Shown: positions 37,284 to 47,819 of the stretch, piece by piece
Layout of the letters: the number at the start of each line of letters is the position of its first letter
Numbering within the stretch: the first letter of the stretch is position 1
NCBI GenBank assembly: GCA_033026295.1
Contig: CM065182.1
Span: 18,288,215 to 18,352,214, forward strand
Direction of reading: 5' to 3'
Origin: Channa striata
Lineage: Eukaryota; Chordata; Actinopteri; Anabantiformes; Channidae
DNA: 64,000 nucleotides
Notes under the pieces: model-generated
Databases searched by the model: none
What the model saw: only the letters and a program-made list of their open reading frames with translations
Told to the model about the DNA's origin: nothing
Position numbers and translations under genes: made by a program

Positions 37284-39293
37284 TTACAGATATTCATTTT
37301 CTACAACTTTTAAACACTGATCTGAAAACTCCACAAACAGAGGCTCCTGCATTGCAGTCTTCATTGCATCATCTTTACTGTCTGCACTGTCAATGGAACA
37401 TAATAGCTGCCTTAGATGTGGGTTGCATAGAAGATCTCTTAGTTCCTTTGACTGACCTGTAGCAGGAAAAAAATAATTTACCATAGGTGATGTTTGGGTA
37501 TTTTTGTTGAATATGATGATATGAACATGTGACGTGATGCTGCTGGTACAAGTGTTAAGTAAAAATGCGTTGAATATTAAATAATTACCTAACAGCTGAA
37601 GCCGCTGTAGAGGAACTTTGTCAATGATGTCATCTTCATGTAGAAGATCGTCAACAGCCCAAGGTTCTACAGGGACAGCAGAGAAAAATGCTTTTTTTCC
37701 AACACTTACAAAGGCTGAATTACTTTGTCTTACTGCCCATCTCTTCTGTGATTTAAACATAACACAAATATTTCTTACCACTAATCAAGTTCAGTTTGTC
37801 GTACCTTGATGACAAGCAGTTGGACATTATATTACAGGTGCATCTCCGTAAATTAGAATATTATCAACGCTTCACAATCCTCGTAAGGCTGCATTTAGCC
37901 CTGTTGCCTGTGCACCTTTCTCCACCGTACGTTTTCCTTCCAGTCATCTTATCATTAACATGCTTTCATACAACATCTTGTAAACAGCCAGGTTCTATAG
38001 CAATAACCTTTTGATGTCTTCTGGACAACTGCCAAGTCCTGATTGTGTAGCCTACAGAACAAGTTTGAGAGACCATTTGAAGGTTCAGGAAACCTTTTCA
38101 GGTGTTTTGAGTTAATTTCTGTTTTGATTGTGACACCATAAGTCTACAATATTGAATGTTTCAATCTAGTCTAGTTTTTTTTGAGATACCGAATTGTAGG
38201 TTTTCATTAGCTGTAATCATCACAAGAAAAATAAAATACATGAAACATATCACTGTGTGTAATTAATCTATTTAATATACAGGTCTCACTATTTTAATTT
38301 AATGACTGAAATAAATTAACTTTTCAATAATTATTTTAATAGTTTGAGATGCACACTACTAAAGTAAGACACTTAACAATTCTCTTGGCTAAATAATTAT
38401 GGCAAATCTTAAAATCTAAATCAGAATTAAATTAAACAAACGTGTGTTTGGGATTTTGGTTTAGTGTTTCAGTAAAGCAAATAGATTCTATTCAAATTAC
38501 TTTGTTACTGAAATTGCTTTTGGTTCACCCCTAATATTTTCTTGGGATTGTCACATATCACAGGAAAGAGAGACACGGCACCAAACCTTTGTCAAGAGCA
38601 TCCTTCGCTTCAGCAACAGGGGGTTTAGGCTGTTCAACAGGAAGGCAAGTGTCTACGGAGAGAAATAAATAAGATGAAAGACACTAAGTGGATGATGAAA
38701 AGAGTAATCATTACCTTTAGTTATTTTCACATCTTATGGAGAAATCACGGCAATAAAATGAAAGAGATCCACTCATTTACCTTTGTGTTTCTTGTAACAG
38801 CCAAGTGAACAACTGCAAGAGACAAAACAGTTTTTTTCAAAACACACTAATAGAAGTAATATGTATATAACACAAAAATGGTGGGAATTATGTGGTAGTA
38901 ATAAATAGCAATTTCATGTTAATATTTAACTTCGCTTAAAATCGGCTCGCAAACCATTTTGAACCACGTGTGTTGCCGTCGCATGTGGTGAAGCTGTTGA
39001 AAATTGTTATCGTGTCCAACTTGAAGACAACGATTTAAACTGCAAACGTGCCAGTTGATGTTACTTACTGATATACCAGAACAACATAAAATCTTTAAAG
39101 ACATTTACTGTTGTGACGTTCTCTATAAACAGATTTCACTTTTGACGAATACCGTAGATAAACTAATTGGATGTTCAATCTACAGTAGCTACCTTTCAAA
39201 TACGGAGCTGTCGGATGTTACTTACTATCTTATTTTGCAGGCTGGGCATCTGTATTTTGGCGTCTCGTCGCTGCACACATTACAAAGCTGCAT
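37284..39293 (-). CDS. znhit3: Zinc finger HIT domain-containing protein 3
   Basis: ZNHIT3 helps assemble box C/D snoRNPs (with NUFIP1) and was first described as a thyroid-receptor interactor. Five coding exons on minus join in frame: 39293-39226, 38812-38781, 38652-38587, 37666-37589 and 37456-37284, giving 138 residues (human 155). The zf-HIT ligands are C4, C7, C16, C19, C24, C28, H32 and C36, split across the first three exons; Y23 itself is split by intron 1. The C-terminal half has LRDLLCNPHLRQLL and MQEPLFVEFSDQCL, the conserved NUFIP1-binding-type region. The middle linker is shorter than in human and less acidic. The start is the only ATG before the first cysteine pair. A TIR element occupies much of intron 3 (37667-38586). 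Confidence 0.94.
37835..38356. mobile_element. Non-autonomous TIR DNA transposon in znhit3 intron 3
   Basis: The left end is CAGGTGCATCTCCGTAAATT then AGAATA. The right end, reverse-complemented, reads GTGTGCATCTCAAACTATTA then AAATA, so imperfect inverted repeats of about 25 bp flank 520 bp. The interior includes TTTGAGTTAATTTCTG, ACCATAAGTCTACAATATTG and AAATAAATTAACTTTT, which I recognise from a repeat common in fish and amphibian genomes with GGTGCATCTC ends. It has no open reading frame. The superfamily, possibly hAT, is not established here. Confidence 0.7.
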
Positions 39294-40840
39294 GATAGTA
39301 GAGAGCAGGAAATGTGAAAACGGTATACTTGGAAACAGACGGTGAACCGGGTTAGCAAACGTGAGAAAACAGGAAATGACTCCTATCGGTTCCGGTTCAA
39401 TAACGTTCTTTCAAAATAAAATTTGGTAAAGTCGCCTGTGGTTTAATTCTTATTAGTTTGCCCAACTCACGGACAGTCACTTTAACTTGAACATATTTTT
39501 TAAATTAGTTGTGTGCCATGCCTACAAATTCCTAGTATTTTTAAGTGTTCTTAACTGTGCCTGGCAATATCCATTTAAATACAGTCCAAATTAACAGCAT
39601 ATGTCTGCATTTAAGCAAAGTCATAAACAAAATACTAATAAATATAGCCATGCAATTTTAAAGTAACAGTACTGCACAAAAATCTTTCTGGTTCACAAGC
39701 CGGATCCCTGAGAATTTTTGAAAACATGCCTCCTGGTGTGGTGCCTGTTAGTGCATGCCACTCCTCCGAGATACTACAAGTAAACAACTCTCATCCTCTC
39801 AGTGAAAGTGCTGACACAGACAGAAAGAGGAGAAAGAACAGAATGCAGGAAGTGTAAAATGAGAGGGATGGAAGGATAGATCCTGCTTTTTAAACAATGA
39901 GAACAAAACAAATGACTGCTTATGAATGCAGTGTCCCCAACAGAACAATAACTTGCATTAAATCCACTGGCAATGTTTTCCATTTAGTTTTGAGCAAGAT
40001 AAAAAAAAATAGTCAAGCTGGTTTAGTTAACACAGATTTTATTGACTTAAAACACAGTATATCTTCTGCATCAACAGAAATGACTATATCTATCAAGCAC
40101 ACACACCACTGACCTATATAACTCAACACAAACTATTTTTACACAGCTGTAATTGAGAGTAGCAGGTCTTGTTACAAGGTTCCGTATGGAATAGAGAGCG
40201 CTCTCTCATGACTCTTTACTGGGCATTTCCAGGGGTATGTCACAGAGGTCAATTCACTGGGACAGGAATGGCAGAGACACGTGGCCATGGTCAACATCCG
40301 AAATCCAACTTGTGTCCAATTCTGTGTGGAAATCAGACCAAAGTAATCATCTCACAGCATGCAGTTAATGTTATTTCTCTTATGAATGCATCTGTTGATG
40401 TATAAAATATTGAAAATAATAATAAAACATGTCCATCACTACTCTTAAAAACCTACTTGGTTGTTTTACCTGACCAGCAGTAGAAAAGCAAATATATTTT
40501 TTTGCTCAACTCTGGCAAGTTGTGAAAGCCACTGTCACAATAAAGACATTAACATTCATAAAATTCCAGTTGTGCAAACAAAAATGCGCGCTATGATTTT
40601 ACCAGGCAGAATGACCAAACAGGTAAAACACACATGAAGCGTATTAAAATGCTTCTGAATGTGAGCACAAAAGCAGGCGTTGTTCACTTGGCAGTGGTGG
40701 GAGTCGCTTGTCTAGTCTGCAGAATGCCAATTATATAAATATCCAAGTCTAGTGTTTATCAGTCGGGGCCGATAGCAGAAAACATAGTTTTTTCTTTCAA
40801 CAATAAATACTATTTTCAGATTAACAGTGGTACCTGTAGA
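39294..40840. other. znhit3 upstream spacer and nupr1 3' UTR
   Basis: The nupr1 3' UTR probably runs leftwards to a minus-strand AATAAA at 40043-40038, about 800 bp after its stop. The part next to znhit3 should hold the znhit3 promoter but is not notably GC-rich. I recognise no other gene. This is also the border between the two conserved gene blocks. Confidence 0.5.
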
Positions 40841-41071
40841 TCAAGACGACGAGCTCTTGGTTCTCCTGCGTTTCATTTGGCTGTTATGGTATTTCTCGGC
40901 TATCTTCCTCTCGTGTCCTGCGGGGCAATGGCGGTTTGTGTTCAGCTCAATTTCTCTCTTCGATCTCCCTTTACCACCGGCATGGCACGAGTATTCGTGT
41001 AGATTATAATAGTCATATTGGTCGTAATGTGTTTCCTCAAAAGAAACAAATACTTCCATGTCTGTCGCCAT
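40841..41071 (-). CDS. nupr1: Nuclear protein 1 family (NUPR1/NUPR2-like)
   Basis: NUPR proteins are small, basic, disordered stress-response chromatin proteins. This frame encodes 76 residues (human NUPR1 82). It has an acidic, tyrosine-rich N-terminal half (YDQYDYYNLHEY) and the family's basic helix region: GKGRSKREIELNTNR, then GHERKIAEKYHNSQMKRRR, matching the GRKGRTKRE...NTNRP...GGHERK pattern. The ATG at 41071 has the favourable context CAAATGG; in-frame sequence further upstream has no ATG before the predicted transcription start. The coding region is one exon. Whether it is the NUPR1 or NUPR2 orthologue is open: the YDxxDYYxL spacing resembles human NUPR2. Its promoter has a TATA box and a CLEAR-type palindrome. 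Confidence 0.85.
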   Translation of the reverse strand: MATDMEVFVSFEETHYDQYDYYNLHEYSCHAGGKGRSKREIELNTNRHCPAGHERKIAEKYHNSQMKRRRTKSSSS

Positions 41072-41141
41072 TTGGAAACAGATTGCAGGACTTTTTGCCA
41101 AACGATCCTCAGAGCGAATAAACAGATGATGTCACCCTGTG

Positions 41142-41172
41142 TTTATATATGTATATGTGGTCACGTGACCAC
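41142..41172 (-). promoter_or_regulatory. nupr1 core promoter: TATA box plus CACGTG palindrome
   Basis: Reading towards nupr1, the perfect 16-bp palindrome GTGGTCACGTGACCAC (41172-41157) contains the CLEAR/TFEB consensus GTCACGTGAC. Seven bases later comes TATATAAA (41149-41142). That would place transcription start near 41115 and leave a short 5' UTR of about 45 bases before the ATG at 41071. The motifs are seen; their use is inferred. Confidence 0.7.
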
Positions 41173-41576
41173 GGCTGGCGCTACAGGAGTTTAGACAGGA
41201 AATGTATTTCATCCTGCCATAACTAAAGCATGTTTGCTGTTTTTCAGTATTGTTTTTTTCTTTTTATTTAATTCTGTGCACTCACGACCGTGCGCCGTAA
41301 CAAAGAAATGTCTGCTTTTTGCTAGTTTTTTTCACACGTGTCACATGTAGCCTGGGCACCGTAGGTAAAAATGTAACTAAACGAAATTTCCATCAAACCA
41401 ATGTTGAAAAGTAATTTTAACATTACGATTACGTTCTGGGACCAGTAATGAGTGCCGTGTATTTGGCGTATGAAAATAGAATTCCCAAGGATGGTTACTT
41501 CACCGAGACAGATTAATACACGCTACAATAAAACGTTAATTCCACTCGGCGCGTCTTTGGAAACCGGTGCCATTAT

Positions 41577-41795
41577 TTGCTTGACGCTAAAACCGTTTCC
41601 GCGTCCACGGAGCCTCACGCTCCTCCGCCGCCGCCGCCGCTGCTGCTGCTGCTGCTCCCCGCTTCCTCCGCTTCCTCCGCTCGGCGGCCCGCCCCTGACG
41701 TTGTGGCGCGTCCTGACGCTTTTCCACGTCGCTGCTCTGCCTCACAAGACGACTCGCTGCGTATGTATGCGTGTCTCCAGCTAGGCCAGAGAGTG
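41577..41795 (+). promoter_or_regulatory. vkorc1l1 5' leader with CCG/CTG repeat
   Basis: This leader is very GC-rich, with (CCG)5(CTG)5 at 41625-41654 and TCCGCTTCCTCCGCT after it. In the vkorc1l1 frame it has no stop codon back to 41577. It has one in-frame upstream ATG at 41763, in poor context (CGTATGT), while the ATG at 41796 has a strong one (GTGATGG). An E-box CACGTG lies further up at 41335-41340. It is probably ordinary 5' UTR and CpG-island promoter. Confidence 0.6.
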
Positions 41796-44700
41796 ATGGC
41801 GGCGCCCGTCCTGAGAGTGTCCACCCCTCGGTGGGAAAGAATAGCTAGGCTTATCGTTTGCCTGCTGGGCATAGTCTTGTCTCTTTATGCTTTTCACGTC
41901 GAGAGGGAGAAGGCTCGGGATCCCAGTTACACGGCTATGTGCGACGTCAGTAGCTCCATCAGCTGTTCAAAAGTGTTCGGCTCAAGGTAATTTGAATTCA
42001 GCAAAGAGCGCCGACAGTGGCGCTCAATGAAGCTGCCTGCTATTGTGGCGACCTGGGAAGGGCTGCGCGGTTTAAACTGTCAAATGCGCCCGGCTGACAT
42101 TTGCGTGCCGCCGCTAAAGCTAACTGCAAACTACAACTGTTAGCAGAATGCGAGTCAAACACTAGTTAACTTAATTCCTGTCAGATAATTTAGGTTTTTC
42201 CCCTATTTACTAAACACATCATTAGCTGTCTTGTTAGCTCATTGAGGCTAACCATTAGCTAACGAAGAGCGTGTGTTGTCGTTATTTAGCCACGTCTCTG
42301 TGAGCAGAGAGCAGTCAGCAGTTCAATAATCAATTGATAAGTTGGGGATTGCTAAGGTTAACAGGTGACTAGCGTGTGTGTGTGGAAGGATGAACACGTC
42401 AGTTAGATCAACTTTAGCACCAAACTTGATTGTACGTTACAATGAAACATATGTATGATGTTGCCACAAAAAGTAGGATTTCTGAAAGTTGACTAGGTTT
42501 GATATTTTAATTTCTGGGGGTGTAACTTTTTTTCTTATCCCAGCTGCTAGTTATCGCTCCTATTAGCTGTCATGCTAACATCTACTGGCAGCAGTCGGCC
42601 AGCCTGAAGGGTGAATCTGCTCCCTTTATACCCAAAGGGAAGGTGCACATACTTCAGCCATTCCAGAAGTCAGTGGGGTGGGGGGGTTATTACATCTGTG
42701 TGTGTCTTAAAAGTGCTGCTCGTTGTCACACGTTTTTATTGATAAAGATGCTGCTAGAGAATTACTTTGATTTATTTCTAATGAAAGATTTCTAGCATTT
42801 GTCTATTAAAATAAAACTTCTTTTCTCTGGTAAGATGACAATTCTTGTATAAAACCAGTTTTGTGTGGCAAATGGCCATACTGGGTTACAGTAGGACCAC
42901 TGAATCTTAGACCTTATGTATAACACAGTATGATGGGTATGCCATCCTCTACAATTTATTACATATGTGTTAGATGAGGGACACATTTCTGTGTGTTGCT
43001 GTTTCTCGTCAGTCTTGAACTTTTAAATTTAAAGGCGTCTAATGTGAATATGCTATTTGTAAAGACAGACATTTCATATACTCAAAAAAAAAAGTAATGA
43101 GAAGTGAATTTAATGTAAACCATCTTGGTTTCAAGTCAAGGGCTAGGCCTATAAATAAAGTTTTGGATGTTTTGTAATGCAGCTTATTGTATTTCTTTGT
43201 GTGTTTAATTGGGTGTATTGTGTGTCTCCCAGAATCTTTATCAGTTTCTGATTAGGACCTTAAAAACACCTAGTCAAAATGCTGGCTGTAAAGGAATGGA
43301 AAGCAATGAGGGAACTTAAGTCTCAGTGCAGTAAATAAAGTAAGATTGAATAAATATATCGCACATCAAGTAGCTGTAACATGCTTTTTTTTAAATATCA
43401 AAATCGTAACATGTTAGCAAAGCCCTTAATCTCATTACATCTATATGCTCCTTTTGTACAACTTCAATATATAGAATATAATAAGCAGTATTTAGTATAA
43501 AAATACTGATATACCTTTAGAGCTGTACAACAACAAGTATGTAATACATGTCTTTCTAGGCATTTTTTAAAATGCAAGTCGTCTACTACTACTACTGAAC
43601 GTCTTACACTGGTGATATGCAGCCTTTTTTTTAGTCCTATGGTACAAGCACTCTTGTGAATAGGATTGCATTTTCTGTATTGGACAGAGTGTTGATTCTT
43701 GTACAAGACATTAAATGCACTAAAAAATGTTTACAATCTCCTCCAACTTAAGACTGAACTGAAAGGGCTAAAACTTCAGTTGTGTGAATGAGACTTCATG
43801 TGTTGCATAGGTTTTAATCTGCCACGTGTGTTAAAGAATTTGTACCAAAGCCTTGATGTTTGTGCTCAGGTCACTGCGATCATACAGAGCAGTAAAGATT
43901 TTTTTTGTTTTCTATTTTATTCTGCAGCATTTGTTTTTAACCACAATATTGAGATGGGTTTAGTCAAGTAATTGTACAACAGCAAGGCTGTTTTGAACTT
44001 TTGGTGAACCAATACAACACAGGTAGATGTGAGTTTAAACTCTGGAAAACTTGAATGGAGATGTTTTGTGGCAATTTATAATTAAACAATCAAGAAAATA
44101 ATTGCTGGAGAAAAAATAAAGATTGCTCTTTGTAGGTAATTGAACATGTAAATGACAATTTTCCTTTTCCAAAACACAAAGTTAAACAAATTTAAATCTC
44201 ACTCGGCTGGTGTTCAGGGTTCACGAAAACAAATATTGGGAAGTATTTCAAATTTGATTTGACTTGGGTCTGATTACCATATACTGTGTGGAAATCTAGT
44301 TCCATGTAGTCTGCCTCATTGGGTTAGCTCTCAGCTATAATGCCGGCTTTCTAGTTTCACTGCATTTTTCTTTTGTATTCCTGAAATAAAATTGTAACCG
44401 CTTAGTTCTTTTCTGATGTCTTGGTTTTGTGGTTTAGGTGGGGTCGAGGTTTTGGACTTTTGGGCTCAATTTTTGGAAAAGAGAGTGCACTGAACCAACC
44501 CAACAGTGTCTACGGGATTATCTTTTATGCCTTCCAGCTCTTGCTAGGTAAGATGGCATTTTTCTTCCGAGTAATCTGTTAGTACACTTTGACCTTGTTC
44601 TGTCATGGCTATATTTGACTAAACATGACTCATAAGACACTGATGTCTGATGTACTAAAGAGCTTAGTGTATTTAATAATATACTTAAATGGGAGGTTTA

Positions 44701-47503
44701 TACTTTGACGTGCACCTCACTAAACTGCAAAAAGAAGGAATTTTTAATTGAATCTTGCGGAAGTAATAACATAAAAAAGGAGTATGAGTATGTCAAAGGT
44801 GATCAGAGGCATGCTTCTCGTAGTTCTCGTAGTTCTCCTGGTTCCATTCATTCACGTTCATCTGTGGGTAATTTTCACACTGACAGTTAAGGATAAATGT
44901 TCTCCTTATGTGTGACCTGTTTTACCAGTGACATCGTCCTCCTCTCAAGTACAGTGATGAAAATTCTAACTCAGTCATGGTTTAACATATTTTCCGGCAG
45001 AGTGGCCTGTAGGCTTCCCTGGCCACCTGGCACAGAACAAGAGATCCTTTTAGCCATAGTTACCACTCATTTGACTAACACAGTAGCAGTCCAGTTAACT
45101 ATTACAGCGGGTCAATATTTCCATATTCAAAGCAGGACCACTCTGTTTTAGGACTTGAATTATTCTCCCAGCCTTGGACTGTTCAATATTTGTGAGTGGG
45201 CATCAATCTAAAATCTGCATAACCAAGGCTCTGAGGTCTGATTAATGCAAGTGTTCGTGTTGTGACTAATGTTGATAAGGATTTGCCTGTAGAGAGACAT
45301 TTTATACCCACATGAAATTAATGTCCTAGTTAACAAGTCATTAAGTGGTGCTTTGTACGACATCTTTAAAAGTTTTGTTAGAGACAATAGGGGAGAGTAG
45401 GGAAAAATAGAAATAAATGCATCAGTTGTAATGTTGAGAAACTGTTTATAGAATTAAAAAGATTTGTTTGGTAAAAGCAGTACATAAAAATATCTCGGAT
45501 ATAAAAATAGGATTACATTGATTAAAAAAATAAGTAATAAATATTGCTGCTCATTGACTTCAAAATTGACCCACAATGGTGCCAAACTATGTAAAACGTT
45601 GGCTATCAGTGGGTAAATTGTATATTTTGTTTTTTTTTTTCAGTGCAAAGAAGTAGAAACAATGCTGTCAGCTCAGCGACATTAAGAATAAATTGTTACT
45701 CAGTTGTTGCTGCACTATTGATTTTCATTTTATGATCTGAAACTGATGGATAAAATAAACAACTGTGCTGAATGTGCAGAAGTTGTTACTCCTTGTAAAT
45801 CACTAGAAACTTTATTGAATTGTTGGCTGTTGTTGTAACGGAGTCCTTGGGACTTGTATAGTAGGTGAAGATTTGTCTTTTTAAATTTTCAGCTGATAAA
45901 TTCAGAAAGACCTTGTGGTAGCAATCAACAAACATAAGCTCCTCCACACATCTGGCTCAGGATCTTATTGATAAAATTGAAAAAGTGGAGAAGGTAAATT
46001 TTCAGAAGTTATGAAATGTCAGTAACAGGGAACTGTGCAAGAATACTTTAACATAAAAGTGCATGTGTACTGGCCAGAAAGGCGAAGCAAGAGCTCTACA
46101 TGACTGCAAAGGAGCTCCAGGGAAGTTTAGCTGACACAGGACCAGTGGTGCCTGATACACAAATAGGGTCTAAATAGAAAAGCACCATCATCAGCACAAA
46201 AGTAAGTGTCTTAAGCATGCAAAGCAACATTAGGGCAAGTGGGGCAGGGATCATTCACATTTTATCAGAACGGAAATCTGAACCTGTTTTATAGGCTGAG
46301 ACCAAGCACTCATCCGTCTCAAGTTCTGATAAGGTTCCCAAACCTTTCCACATGCAATCATTTTTGTTTGTCTATTTGGAACTTGTTTAATTTATATAAA
46401 ATTGCATAAATATTGAAAAAAATAATTTGAATTTATTCATTTATTTATTGCTGCGTTGGGCAGCAAATTATGTGACTAGCTATACACTCATGAATATTTA
46501 ATGTATAAACTTTCTTTACAATAGCCTTTTTTTTTCTTTGCCCCATCTTAAAAAAATATAAGGACAGGTTTAGAATAATATATCATTATTAAATTATAAT
46601 TTCATTCAATTTCATATTATTAATATATAATTTTGAATAATTAAAGATAAATTAAGTAAAAATAAATATTTGCCTCTAAAATATAGTGGAAGAATTGTTA
46701 AAAGTTGGAATTACTGAATGAGTTCAGCCAGTTCTACTCGAGTACAGTAAAGTTTGTTTTAGTATTTACTTTCACCACTGGCCCCACAGCATCATGTGTT
46801 CGTATGTTAGTAAATAAAAAAAAATCTATCTTTAAAATGTTTTCATTAAAATGAATCATTTATGCCAACAAATTTTAGCTTGTTTTGCCAGTAAGAGTAA
46901 CCAGGATCCGACATTTCCGCAGGCTATATACAAGTTTTTTAAAAAATAATTCAACGATCTGAGGTTCATATAAAAAAACTGACACAAAAAGGCACAATCT
47001 GTTACAATAGAATTTGCTAGCAAAATCAGTTGCTGACAAACGGGGAGTAAACTTAGCCTTAGAAGTGTGACTCCACCTCATGTGACACCAAAAGAGCACA
47101 GCCAGTCTATTGAGTGTTGATCTAAATGTCATAACGAGAAAGGCGGTCATATAAATAGGCCTAAGCGGGGCAGAAAGAGCTGACTCACCAGATTGCCTGT
47201 ATGTTGCAAGGTTGTCTTTTTTTTGTTTTTTTTGGAAGGAATTTGCCCAAGTCTTACTTTGTGTTTCTCACTCTAGGAATGACTGTCAGTGCAATGGCTG
47301 CCCTCATTCTCATGACAACATCCATCTTTTCAGTGGTGGGTTCACTGTACCTGGGCTACATCCTCTACTTTGTCCTAAAGGACTTCTGTATCATCTGCAT
47401 CACCACATATGCGCTGAACTTCATTCTCTTTAGTCTCAACTACAAGCGACTGGTTTACTTGAATGAGGCCTGGAAGCAGCAGCTCCAAGCCAAGCAGGAC
47501 TAA
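41796..47503 (+). CDS. vkorc1l1: Vitamin K epoxide reductase complex subunit 1-like 1
   Basis: VKORC1L1 is an ER-membrane thiol oxidoreductase that reduces vitamin K epoxide and quinone and supports antioxidant function. Three coding exons (41796-41986, 44438-44547, 47277-47503) join in frame to 175 residues (human 176). Visible features are the active-site CxxC as C138-II-C141, the luminal loop cysteines C49 and C57, and the conserved block WGRGFGLLGSIFGKE (65-79) with NQPNSVYG. There are about four hydrophobic membrane segments and the C-terminus NYKRLVYLNEAWKQQLQ. Those C-terminal and SIFGKE features identify the L1 paralogue rather than VKORC1. The start matches MAAPVLRVSTPRWER. Introns are 2.45 and 2.73 kb. 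Confidence 0.97.
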
Positions 47504-47766
47504 GCTGTCGAGAACGGCAAGAAAAACAAACAACAAAAAAAGAAAAGATATGTGACCTCTGAACATTTGACTTGCCACCAGGAGACCTTGTTTCCAAACA
47601 ATGTTTATTCTGCTGTGTGTTCTAAAAAATGAAGAAATTTAACTTAAATGTTGGGCCTGACATCTCAATGTTGATTGCATAGCGGAAGGAAATGTAAGTG
47701 GAAAGATGATTTTGTTCTAATTTCTGTTTCCTTGTTTAACATGTATTCACTTGAGGCAGGGGGTGG

Positions 47767-47819
<53 letters not shown>

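Noticed and set aside
41072..41101. Longer nupr1 N-terminus beginning upstream of 41071
   Set aside because: The upstream codon is TTG, not ATG, and the extension lies close to the predicted transcription start.
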